In this document: positions 1 through 9,896 of the stretch, in pieces | How positions within the stretch are numbered: position 1 is the stretch's first letter | Layout: the number at the start of each line of letters is the position of its first letter | Assembly (NCBI GenBank): GCA_000934455.1 | Contig: KN882717.1 | Location: 1 to 21,401 of the forward strand | DNA: 21,401 bases | Direction of reading: 5' to 3' | DNA from: Apostichopus parvimensis | Lineage: Eukaryota; Echinodermata; Holothuroidea; Aspidochirotida; Stichopodidae | Program-made: the position numbers and the translations under genes | Notes under the pieces: generated by a model | Seen by the model: the letters and a program-made list of their open reading frames with translations, nothing else | What the model was told of the DNA's origin: nothing | Database searches by the model: none

Positions 1-735
1 AAGAATAATAAAATGGCAATCAATACTAATAAAACCAAATCAATGTTAATATGTTCCAGACAACGCTATGATAATCTACGACAAAGAAATATTTCTGTCA
101 AGATGAATGGTATCGTATTAGAGAATTCTGATACAGAAAAACTTTTAGGAGTCAGAATTGATGCTCACCTGACATGGCAAGCTCAGATTGATTATATATG
201 TAGTACTATTAGTACAAAATTAGCTCTGTTACGAAGGATTAAACAGTATTTAGACACTCCCACGTGCATACTTTATTATAATGGATACGTTCTTCCAATA
301 CTTGACTACTGCTGTCTAGTTTGGGGAACTACCACTGCCCATAGTACCGACAGAATTATTAAATTACAGAAAAGTGCTGCACGCATTATTTTAAATGCTA
401 CATATGAAGATTGTTCAAGTGATTTATTTGCCAGGCTGGGATGGAAGACTTTTGACAGACACGTTACGTATAGAAGATTAACCATGGTTTACAAGTCAAT
501 TAATGATCAAGGACCGAAGTACATGAATGAGATGGTTAAATCAGTTACGAACATTCATAATCATAATTTAAGATCCTCTACTGCACGTAACCTGCACATT
601 ACAGGCGGACACACTAATTTTTATAACAACCGTTTTTCATGCATTGCCGCAAAAGGCTGGAACAAACTAGATCAAAGAGTAAAATCAGCAAGAAATCTAA
701 ACCATTTTAAACGCCTAGTATCTGATATTGTTTAG
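1..735 (+). CDS. Reverse transcriptase C-terminal region of LINE ORF2 (partial)
   Basis: The frame is open from base 1 through a TAG stop at 733-735, so the ATG at 13 is internal and not a real start. The visible part corresponds to the region just after the RT catalytic motifs: an INTNKTKSM segment, then LGVRID..LTWQAQI, and the YYNGYVLPILDYCCLVWG block that is characteristic of the thumb and C-terminal region of CR1/jockey-type reverse transcriptases. A basic C-terminal tail follows. The catalytic YADD-type motif and the endonuclease domain would lie upstream, outside the window. The enzyme makes cDNA by target-primed reverse transcription. Identification as a LINE RT is firm. Assignment among CR1, L2, Rex1 and related clades is inference from similarity by eye. 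Confidence 0.9.
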   Translation, partial: KNNKMAINTNKTKSMLICSRQRYDNLRQRNISVKMNGIVLENSDTEKLLGVRIDAHLTWQAQIDYICSTISTKLALLRRIKQYLDTPTCILYYNGYVLPILDYCCLVWGTTTAHSTDRIIKLQKSAARIILNATYEDCSSDLFARLGWKTFDRHVTYRRLTMVYKSINDQGPKYMNEMVKSVTNIHNHNLRSSTARNLHITGGHTNFYNNRFSCIAAKGWNKLDQRVKSARNLNHFKRLVSDIV

Positions 736-887
736 GCCTACTTCACTTTTATTTTTACCAAATTTCTTAATTTTTCTTTACTCTGTACACGTTTTATAAA
801 TATTTTTAAAACTATTTTTTTAAGCATTATTAATGTATTTTTGACTTCTTAAATTTTCATACATTTTATATTATTATATGTCTTATC

Positions 888-933
888 AGAGGGCCTCGTG
901 GAAGATTAGCTATTGCTAAACGAGCTACCCTCT
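888..933 (+). other. Three-tier hairpin in the LINE 3' UTR
   Basis: Three nested perfect stems are present: AGAGGG (888-893) with CCCTCT (928-933), CTCGT (895-899) with ACGAG (920-924), and TTAGC (906-910) with GCTAA (915-919) closing a TATT loop. A one-sided GGAAGA bulge separates the two inner stems. It sits directly upstream of the A/T-rich 3' tail. In related LINEs a 3' stem-loop is the recognition site for the element's own reverse transcriptase, and that role is inferred here. Confidence 0.7.
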
Positions 934-966
934 TAAAATAAAGTTGAAATAAATAAAATAAATAAA

Positions 967-3126
967 CATGTCTTGCAAGATCATATTGAATAAAGAGGTC
1001 ACAAACACCACTTCATATATTTCAATGTTCAACAAAACGTTATTAGCAAAAGTGCTGATTGTTTTTCAATTTTATTTCTTGGTGTATGAAACATCTCTCC
1101 ACATTTTCAAAGTGGTCCTAATGATTACAGAGGTTGATCAAGATGCCTAGCAGGGCATGAATATATTTGGTTCAGGACTCACAGGCATGAAGTGAAATCT
1201 ACTGTACAAGCCGTTTATCAGTAGCACGGAGGTATATGTTTCACTGGAAACCAAACCATGATACCGTTTACATGCTATTTCTGGCAGTCTATGTTACTAA
1301 AGGAAGGAAGTAGAATAGGGAATAGGGAATAGGGAACAGAATAGCCTATACTCGTCATAAATCAAACCTCTGACTACCTGAAAATGCGGCTCAAAGATGA
1401 TGCAAAATGCAAATCATGTACACATACACGGTCAGATGTCTTCCTGTTACTTGATAATATCATTTATTTCCTAGACGCTTGTACTTTTTATTCGTTTACA
1501 TAAACAGACTACAGTAAGCAAAGTATGCATACAGTATATCCTGTTGGCACACATCCTATTACAGTAGCTTCCCTACTGAGAGGAACCTACTACTGTACAG
1601 TACTACTGTGTACACATCGCACTAGAGTAGGCAGCAGTGTTCTCCTACCAAGATAGTCAACAGTTTCTACATATATTATTACTTTTAAAAGCTGAGAAGA
1701 GTTCAATAGATCGATATGGAACATTAACACTGGAAGTTCAGATTTACAAATAATTAACGTTTTGAGATGACTGAAAATATCTGACCATTAAACAGACTTG
1801 GGATTAAATAATTCACTACTCCTATAATGTAAATTTTGAACCTCTAGATGCACAGTACACATACAGCAGGCATAACCAATTTAGTAGCACATCTCACTGA
1901 GAACCTGCTCAGGCAACGCAAAACCATATGTTCAACAACCTGAATCCATGTGTCATGCTCACATTCACAATCGTTTAAATAAAACTGGGCGTCACGGTCA
2001 CAAATGCTGAGATTGTATCGGAAAATATTCAGTAATACAAAATAAATATGGTGACATGGCGAAAGACATAACTTCTGGGTTATCATAATATCAGTGTTTT
2101 AATCTTAATATAAATGAACAGTACATGTAAAAGAGGGTGTATAACAATTTTAAACAGGGAGGGAAGAGGTGAAACAACTGAAGTGGAGGACAAACAGGAC
2201 ATGACATTTATAAAGAAGGGGTGAAACAGTTTGTAAAGCAGGTAACACATTTTTGCAGAGTACTGCACAATGGATAGTATTTACAGACAGAGATTATTTG
2301 TGATTAGATTCGTACAAGAGTTTGAGAGAACAGTTGAAAATGTGTACATTACCAAGAGTGTTTTCATCATGCTGTTCTTTTGTTGATCGCTGAACTCATG
2401 GAACCAGCTCATGACCAGCTGCAGAAGAATATTAAAAGTGTATCAGAATGAGAGGAGTGGAACTAGATCACAAAACAAAAATTAATACAAGAAATGTTCT
2501 GAGCATGGAGAGTGTAATGACTAACGAGACACAAAAGGTCAACAGCTTGCTTGTAACAACTTTAACAACTTTAAGGTGTGCTTTGAATGATCACATGCAT
2601 GCATGTGTTTAACTCCAGATTGCACATGTATGCAAGACACTGGTTCCTGTAACATAATGCTCTGATCATAGTTGTGTAACATTGTACAGTACCTCTAATA
2701 TATATTGTTCTTTTACATTGAAACTGAGAGCTGTTGTGCTAGCATCTGTGTAGTGTCTCCACTCACAATGACAGGTCTACTTACTCTTTGATGTCACACT
2801 TAATAAAGTACAATATCTGTCACATCCTTCAATGTCAAATAAAAGATTACTAAATTGCATGATTTGGAGTGCTGTGATAGTTGCTCAACTTCATGTAGAA
2901 TGTACAACCAGACACCAAACACAAGAAGTGTGACAGCTCATAGCATCAAAGAAAGAGTAATATAGCAAATGCCTAGAATTTGCGTAGCACTTTTCGGATG
3001 TTGTGAAATTGGTTTGGTATACATACAAAAACAATGCCACACTGTCCTTTTTGCCGTTTTGTAGCATATAACCACTTTGCACAGCAGTTTCCTATGCAAT
3101 TGTATTGAAAGGAGCCTGTGCCTGGC
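967..3126. other. Stretch with no confident gene
   Basis: This AT-rich stretch of about 2.2 kb carries only short open frames on both strands. It contains a (GAATAGG)3 repeat at 1313-1333, a 12-bp palindrome at 1591-1602 and a 16-bp palindrome at 2592-2607. A minus-strand frame at 1844-2086 has a protein-like composition but no recognisable motif. An alternative terminal exon for the neighbouring minus-strand gene could lie at 2973-3151 (acceptor TTTAG at 3152-3153, 58 codons), but its phase does not match the exon at 3488-3619. Nothing here is firm enough to call a gene. Confidence 0.5.
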
Positions 3127-3216
3127 CTATTGTAGTCCTGATACTGCTGCCCTAAACAAAATGTTGTCAAGAAAGGCAGCCGCCAAACATTTGCAGAAGA
3201 TCAAACTGCTTTCAAA
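3127..3216 (-). CDS. Candidate terminal exon of the Ser/Cys-rich protein gene
   Basis: This is a 90-nt minus-strand segment that follows an excellent acceptor (a run of seven T then CAG, with AG at 3217-3218). It is open in phase 0 for 29 codons and ends with TAG at 3127-3129. It would add a short, mildly hydrophobic tail that starts FESSLIF and ends AAVSGLQ. Phase 0 matches the donor of the preceding exon at 3488. A different acceptor at 3152-3153 opens another frame to 2973 but in phase 1. The peptide has no recognised motif, so the call rests on the splice site and phase alone. Confidence 0.4.
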   Translation of the reverse strand, partial: FESSLIFCKCLAAAFLDNILFRAAVSGLQ

Positions 3217-3487
3217 CTGAAAAAAATGATCACAGCTGGCAACTAACAATTAAGACTGCAAAGAACAGACCTATGACAGGGATTTTATTCATGTAGACAA
3301 AAGATCGAAAACCACAATGACTCACAATGGGCCTCAAATCGACTACAGTCTTATGCACATCCTCTTTACTGATAGAACCAAAATGCATTAATTATTGACA
3401 CTTACTTCCATTAATGTGACTTTTAGTGGTAGAAGAATTATGGTGCCATTTGTACAGACTATCCTATGACTATACAAAACCACTTAC

Positions 3488-3619
3488 ACATGTATAGATA
3501 TCATAAGTTTCAGCCATTTTGTCCCATTTCTTCGCCATGCGTTCATTAAGCAGTATTGACTGAATAATGCCCATGATATTGTAACAGACATGTCTGTTTA
3601 TAACATGAACATTTACATT
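3488..3619 (-). CDS. Candidate middle exon of the Ser/Cys-rich protein gene
   Basis: The exon is 132 nt (44 codons) on the minus strand. It is bounded by a pyrimidine-rich acceptor CTTTTTGTGCAG (AG at 3620-3621) and a consensus donor TGT|GTAAGT (GT at 3486-3487). It is open in phase 0 at both ends, which fits the phase-0 donor of the large exon upstream at 4517. The peptide includes MGIIQSILLNERMAKKWDKM, which looks like an amphipathic helix. No family is recognised. The introns it implies are 897 nt upstream and 271 nt downstream. Shared phase and two good splice sites make it plausible, but the codons are AT-rich like the surrounding non-coding DNA. Confidence 0.45.
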
Positions 3620-4516
3620 CTGCACAAAAAGTTATCTGTAGAAATTGTGTGTTTGTTACTTATATTGTGGAAAATAACATCCCGAACCCTGTGACCTCTT
3701 ATTTTTTTTATTAGTTTTTTATTTTTTTTATTCAGTTTACTTAGTGCTGCGAGAGATCTTATCATTAATTCATTAGTTTCATCCCACTGGAAGCAAGCCA
3801 AATGTTTAGCATCAAGCACTCCAACCACATCGCCTGCTACAGTACATTAGCATTCTCATACAGAATACATTTCTCCACCAGTTTGATCTGCAGTAGCCTA
3901 GATTGAATCCATTGATAACTGCTATTTCTATGGTGATCATCTCTGCTTAAATAATTTAACATAACTTTCTGTTCTATTAGTGGCACTTTAGAAATGATCA
4001 TTTCTGCAGTTTCTTTACATAGTCCAATTTACTTGTCCTTGTATAGTTCATAACATGTGCAATACTTTTCGGTCTCCTTTGTTTACAGAATATATGTCAC
4101 AGTACATCCACCAAATGCCATTTAATAACAACTGCCAAAAAATAATATTAACGATATTGTGGTAAGATAAAGGGACAAGGAAGTTGTCATAAAATATAAC
4201 ATTATTCGTTGTCAAACATATCTTACCAGTCAGGCCTAGAATCTCACTTTTAGCCACTTACTAAAAAAAGACCTATGCATTAAACATCTACCACCTAAAA
4301 TCAAATTCCCATTTGCATTTTCCTTCAATTAATACAATTTTAGTAACATTAAGTTTGCACTGGCAGCAAAATGCAAGGGCTTCCTTCTTTATTCTACTGG
4401 CAAACTGCAAATCCACCAGCATTTAGCTAATAAATAGTCTGAATTTAGACGCAAGACATTCTCAGTTTATAATTGATTATTCAGCGATGGTGATTATGCA
4501 AATGTTACGGACTAAC

Positions 4517-5584
4517 CTCCATTCTTTCTTTGTAAACAGCTCCATCCACACCTAAGAGTTGGTTCTTTCTTCTGTCTTGAAAGCAAGGTAACTTCAAGTG
4601 CAACGTTTGATTGCATTCGCTTGACTGGTTCATATAATCCGTAGGACTGCACTTCATACCCGAACGGTTAAGGTTAGCTCTATTTGGTAGACTACGAGAC
4701 TTCCTCTCGTATTCAATTTGACGGGCACAACAACAACTCTGCGTGACCTTGGATATTATACGGCAGTGGCCTGTGCAGCCATTCCATACTTTAGAGCTGT
4801 TGGGTACCACCCTGACGACAGCCTGCTTGGACATAACTGAACTGAAACAGTTCTCATCGGAACTACAAAAGCCTCTTCGGTCAAAAGACCTGTTCACTCG
4901 ACCGATCACAAACGTCTTCAATGGACAGTCGTACTTTCTCGGCCAGCTTTTGTAGATTTGTGATCTAAAGTTTGACTGACAACTGCAGCAAGATGGGCAG
5001 TGACACTCCTCTGAATTTGAACCGCTCTCGACCTGAATACCACCGCAAGTCTCCTCCAGACTGCTTCCGTCTTCCTCGCATGAATACTGGCTTTTCCTCT
5101 TTACCGTTCTCCCTTTACCTTTCCTGTTACTGTTCTTTTTGTGTTTGTCAGAAGAGTTCATGCAAGGCCCCAAGACGGAACGTACCAGACTGGGCTTCAC
5201 ACACGGTTGAAATACCACCGCTCCGGTGTTGCAAGTCTTGCAGACAAAGCGACTATTTTCAGTTGGAGAACCATTATGATACAGACTCTCAGACGAGGAA
5301 CTCCAGTCGGAGAATTGTCTGCTGGTGCTTGTGGATGAGTCGTTGGATGACGGAATATCCTCCACATCCATGTTGTCATGAGGCAGGCATGCTGCTCCAC
5401 CTATTTCTCCTGTTGCTACACCATTCATAACAGTCTGTACATTATTGCCGCTACTTTTGGATTTATGAGTCATCCGCACGACTTTGTTCCAGACCTTGGA
5501 TTTTGTCTTGGACCTTTTGGATGGTGACCTTGCTGCTTTGTGGATCTCTGAAGTAGGAGTCTTTGGACGATCCATGTCTTGCAT
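4517..5584 (-). CDS. Large 5' exon of an unrecognised Ser/Cys-rich basic protein
   Basis: This minus-strand exon of 1068 nt (356 codons) is clearly more GC-rich than its flanks. ATG is at 5584-5582, and a second ATG three codons later (5575) has a stronger Kozak context (G at -3, G at +4). An in-frame TGA at 5609-5611 closes the frame upstream. The open frame runs eight nucleotides into a consensus donor, ATGGAG|GTTAGT (GT at 4515-4516), so the frame's own stop at 4505 is probably intronic. The protein starts with a basic Ser/Thr/Lys-rich stretch (KTPTSEIH..SPSKRSKTKSK), then a Ser-rich acidic region, then cysteine clusters VCKTC, CHCPSCCSC and SCCCAR that could bind metal. There is no signal peptide or membrane segment. 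I do not recognise the family. Its continuation is proposed at 3488-3619 and 3127-3216, which gives 429 aa in total. Confidence 0.75.
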
Positions 5585-7598
5585 CACTTTTGGTATGTGA
5601 CGTCTAGCTCATACCTATAGTCGATGGGTAGCCTTCTGCAAAACTAAACATGTCATGTTTGACTGTGTGAATACAGGAAATTCATAACATTTGGACTTAA
5701 TGTAATCATCAAACTACTGCAGAGTAGGAAAGACACCTAATGTTGGTTTTATTACTGTCTGGCTATATGTATGCAGTGCAAACTCTTAAACAAAACTTGT
5801 TGGAAAATAGTTTCATAATCGTAGTTAACATTTGGTTATACTTGATGATACTCACTGATATAAACTTATCAAACTATAACACTAATTCCAGAGAACTGTT
5901 TTTTCAGTGTTACATATTGCGGTACAAGACATTCATGCAATCATGCTCACGAATAAGTCTGACAAGGCTACTGAAATAAATGCATACACTTGACCTACAG
6001 ACTGTTGGTTAGGCCAAACTTCCTTTTTAGTGATTGCTTACCATAGTTTTTTAGTGTCTCCCTGCTGTCTCAGTAATCATAAACAACTTATGGCCTAGAC
6101 TAGCCTGTGAACACTTAGGCCTGGGGATGAGTGGGAATTATGATCAAATCACAGCTGTTGCTGTCCACTCAATTTTGCACAACTATTTCACCATTTCACT
6201 TCAACATTACCAATGATAATCCAACTTGTCATGTCCGTGACAATTCGTGGCACCTCCCTTGTGCATTTTCTCGGCTAGGCTAGCACTGTAACGGTAACAC
6301 TCTAGCATGCATACAGGCTTGCCTAATGGCGGAGCCTATTCTAGTGCTACATCTGACAGTAATAATACCATTATAACCTAAAAACATGTTATACGCATTG
6401 TAATTCGAAGTCATACTTTTGTGTAATAGAACACTTCATAAAATATTCACCCTACCAAAAAGCATATACCCTTGTGGTTTTCTTGTTGCCATTTCGTTCG
6501 CTCCGTTGTTTTCCAGTCGTAGATTGTTGCACAGCATGTAATGTCTGTGTCATCTACAAGTTACAGTTCAGTGAATAGTGTTAGTGCTTGTTCATAACAG
6601 TGCAGCCGAATGCACTGAACAAATGTTTCATTAGTACTGCCCTTGATTAGAAATGTAAATCACAGTCACTAAGCTATTCAACTTACTATTTGCCGTGGCT
6701 ATTACCTCAATCGTAACGTACGTCGTCATGATAATAGTAAGAGTACTGGGACAGAGAGTGGTTCTCGTGCCCCAGGCCCTATCTTGGGTGATGTCTTCTT
6801 AATTTATAAAAAAAAACCTTCATCTTTCTCTAATGAAACATGGAGCTGCTCTAAGTCTAAGCTCATACGTTGCTTAATTCAAGGGTAGCTAGTCAAGTAA
6901 CTACAGCTATAAAGGGCAGACAGATTGCTTCTTTTCTCATTATAAATATGTATATATTTTTTTAATTGACTACCATTCCTGATTTCTGTCCACCGCGGAC
7001 CAGTCCTGGGAGTTGAAAGATGACACCCAGCCCCATGAGCAGCCACAACATGATGGATGCAAGATAATAAAGACCCCCCAACCTAGCACTAACCCAATAT
7101 CCTGTCGTCCCCGCCTCCCCCATCCCCCAATTCCACATTAAAGTCTGTGTTCAAAAATCAGTCGTAAGTTGTATGAACGATGACGTCTAAGTTAAAATAA
7201 ATACGCCCCACCCCCTCCCCCGGAAAGCTCGGTATGGTAAGGTTGACGCTGGCTTGAACTGAAAATTGGGGGTGCTAGACCGAATTGTCGATCAGCGATA
7301 TCGATAAATCGTATACTAGGTGGTACAGTAATCCAGTAATTACCAAGTTACTAATTGTTACTTGGATTGACTTGAAGTTTCATTTAAATTCCATTATAAA
7401 CACGAACTAACTGATCCCTCACTCTACAGTCGTTATTTATTTACTTATTGGGTGGGGGGAGGGGCTACTATTGTATAGAAAATGATCATCATCCCAGATA
7501 TTTATCCCAGACACTATTTTATTCGCTCGATCTCGGTGAACAGGCCAAACTTGTGTGATCGTATGACTACACAAAAGTACTGAAAATTTATATTTTGC

Positions 7599-7618
7599 AT
7601 GCAGTCAATTGACTGCAT
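7599..7618. repeat. Perfect 20-bp palindrome
   Basis: The sequence ATGCAGTCAATTGACTGCAT is its own reverse complement with no spacer. Three more inverted repeats follow within 62 bp: GGCTT/AAGCC at 7627-7637, CCGTA/TACGG at 7636-7651 and GCTAG/CTAGC at 7661-7680. The function is unknown. It could be a transposon end or a protein-binding site. Confidence 0.8.
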
Positions 7619-9627
7619 ACTAGTGGGGCTTTAAGCCGTAAATATATACGGGACCAAAATGCTAGCTTTTAAATTCTAGCTTATAAAATGTGCCTGTCTT
7701 AATGTTTTATTCTCAGTTTCATTTCGCTAGTTTTTACTTATTTATCTTACAAGAGAATTTTTTAAAGCAGCGCGGGCAAGTCCTCGGATGTAAAAGACTG
7801 GTGGAGAAGCCCGTTTGTTATGTGGATCATTCCACTACCCTCCCATCTATAGTGTAAATTAATTTAAGTTAATTTAAGTTTGTGAAATACTAGTCGCGCC
7901 ATTGAAGAATGATAAGTTTAACACATGTAACCCCCCGGTTACAGACAGGACATCCACATACTACAGAGAATTACGTCATAATTTCGAGAATATTACGCCG
8001 TTTAATCACTTAGTTTCATTCACGTTTATCACCAACCTGTCTGTAAATTTTCCTTTAGGGCAAACAAGTTCAGGGCTCAAGTCATTTATGGGGCGAAAGT
8101 GCATTTCTGGTAATGGTTCAGTTTGCATATTGTTACACAGCCTACAGTGTTAGTTACAATGCTTGCTCCATTGTATTAAATTTACTGTGGTGAAATATTA
8201 ACTGAATACAGTTCATTGCGATGATCAACAGTGGTAGGCAGTTGGCAACACTTTACTGGGATTCATTAACTTAAGAGCAAAAAAGAGGAAGAACAAATCT
8301 ATTTTGTACATAAACATTATATCTGTTGTATTGAAAACTTTTAATAAGAAATAATATATACAACAATGTCAGATAGTATCCTTATTATGCTTAGTAGATA
8401 ACAATATTGATATCAAGTTAATTGTTCTTTCAGCATTTCACTTATATACCTTACTGTGTAGATTTTGTAAACCTCCATATACAGAGGTAGATATACATCT
8501 GAAGGAACCGATGGACGTTCTGTGTGTTAAGAACAACACAACTGACCAAGAAGAAACTTGTGAAGTTTGACCCTTTCTAATCTAATCATGGAGATATCCC
8601 ACGGCTCTTCTCATATTTTAAAACGAACATGTGCAGTTTGAGATTGTCATCAAGACTCACAAGAAACTTGCCAAAACCTTCAGGATAACACATAAAGGTT
8701 GACTCGATGTTTCCTTTATGTATGAAGATTACAAAATAAAAAGAATGGGTAGCTATGTTCTTATATCCTAGTAATATGAGGCACTCATGAGTAAAGTAAC
8801 TGGTTTTTCTAGGGTACCCTTGTGTTTGTATCAGTAGCTTGCATCCCAAGGCTGTTTCCACTGAACTGACCAGCTGCCCACTGGATGGCCTGACGAAGGC
8901 AAACTTGAAAAATGCATTCATCTACGATAGTGGTTTAGTGTTTGTGACTACTGAGACAACTTGATCAGAAGGTAGAACAGAGAACCAATACAGGGGTGGG
9001 GTGGGCGGTTTGGGGACTGAGTTCGGATAAAACATATTGTAATTTCTTCATAAGTTAATCAATGGTACCAGATGTGGGTCATATACTGTACTTTAAGGAC
9101 TCCAATAAGTGTGATTGACCAGAAAATGTAATTCTAATAATTAAGGTTATTATAAAACTAAACTTTTCATCTTTCATTACCAGTGCTTTTTCAAATAGAC
9201 TTTTTTCTTTGTTCTTGCTTTTTTTTTGTTGCATTCATTTAATAGTTTTGGTTTTTGCATTTCATCAAGAACATAATTGCAAAGATCTTTTCCCTTCCCA
9301 GTAAACAGATGAAAGTTAAACAAAATATGAGTCTCTATCACTCAATATCCTTCTTATTGTAGATAGAACATAAACTTGTTGACAGTACTTTTAACTTGAA
9401 ATCTAGACAAAGCCTGAGAGGGAATTATTAACTTTTGCTAAACAAAATCAGAATACAATATCAAACAAAAGGAAATAGAGAAACAATGAAAAATAAAAGA
9501 AGAAGAAGAAGAAAACAACAAGGGCCTTGTAAAACAAGTAGTACTAAATGTCAATAATAAGCCCAAGTGTGAAAGATGAGTTTACTCTCCATTGTTTCAG
9601 GATTTCTAATATCTGGATGGAATCGAT

Positions 9628-9633
9628 TTTAAT
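9628..9633 (-). terminator. Possible poly(A) signal for MEIG1
   Basis: The minus strand reads ATTAAA here, the commonest variant of the AATAAA polyadenylation signal. It lies about 130 nt past the MEIG1 stop codon. No better signal was seen nearby. The call is by motif and position only. Confidence 0.35.
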
Positions 9634-9764
9634 ACACACGACGGTGATCGGATCAAACTTGCTCAAGGTGATAAGTGATAATTATTATGTAATGTGCATT
9701 TCTTCTCAGAGTTTGTCACGTTAGAACGATTTGTCTCTCGTAAAGTTTCATTACGCTTCGTTAG

Positions 9765-9896
9765 TTAGATATATGAGTATATCTTGATTTGATGGACGTC
9801 TTTGTCCGGGCATTCCCTGTCTTTGTTGTAGTAGTAAAAGTTGCCGTCTTTCCTGGTCAATTTCTTGATATATCCACTGTCTGGCCATCTCTCAAC
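9765..9896 (-). CDS. MEIG1: MEIG1 terminal coding exon
   Basis: The exon encodes the C-terminal 43 residues from VERWPDSGY to the TAA at 9765-9767. It carries all four residues of the PACRG-binding surface. The acceptor is TTCTTTCCTGCAG with AG at 9897-9898. Confidence 0.92.
   Translation of the reverse strand, partial: VERWPDSGYIKKLTRKDGNFYYYNKDRECPDKDVHQIKIYSYI

Larger units (their letters stand above)
1..966 (+). mobile_element. 3' end of a CR1/L2-like non-LTR retrotransposon (LINE)
   Basis: The segment holds the C-terminal part of a reverse-transcriptase ORF (1-735), a 3' UTR of about 230 bp with a strong hairpin (888-933), and a tail of AATAAA/AAATAAAT-like short repeats at 935-966. 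A single ORF ending in a structured 3' UTR and a short A/T-rich repeat tail is typical of CR1/L2/Rex1-type elements of the jockey superfamily. The element is cut by the window start, so its full length and 5' target-site duplication cannot be judged. The ORF shows no stop or frameshift, so this copy is young or was recently active. The exact clade is not certain. Confidence 0.85.
5585..9764. other. 4.2-kb stretch without a confident gene
   Basis: The first part is the 5' flank and presumed 5' UTR/promoter of the minus-strand Ser/Cys-rich gene. No TATA box was recognised at a clear start. Around 7.0-7.3 kb it is C-rich, with an imperfect inverted repeat (7121-7132 against 7264-7274). A palindrome cluster lies at 7599-7680. 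There are weak plus-strand exon candidates at 8059-8109 and 8485-8570, and a 111-codon minus-strand open frame at 8586-8921. An (AAG)5 run is at 9497-9511. The open frames are about as long as expected by chance in a region this AT-rich, and none carries a known motif. Confidence 0.5.

Noticed and set aside
3411..3466. Possible exon ending at a GTAAGT donor (3411-3466, minus), which would join to 2973-3151
   Set aside because: Joining it to the exon at 3488-3619 would need an intron of only about 21-24 nt. That is too short for normal splicing.
3613..3828. 71-codon minus-strand frame
   Set aside because: Much of it comes from an A-rich run that reads as Lys/Asn. It conflicts in frame with the exon candidate at 3488-3619 and has no donor.
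4743..5430. Plus-strand open frames at 4743-4955, 4972-5430 and 5141-5338
   Set aside because: They are antisense to the large minus-strand exon and have no motif or splice support.
7449..7466. G-quadruplex in the GGGTGGGGGGAGGGG run (also the G-rich patch near 21026)
   Set aside because: The G-runs do not split into four separate triplets with loops, so the strict motif is not met.
8586..8921. 111-codon minus-strand ATG frame
   Set aside because: About one frame of this length is expected by chance in this much AT-rich non-coding DNA. It has no motif and no splice context.
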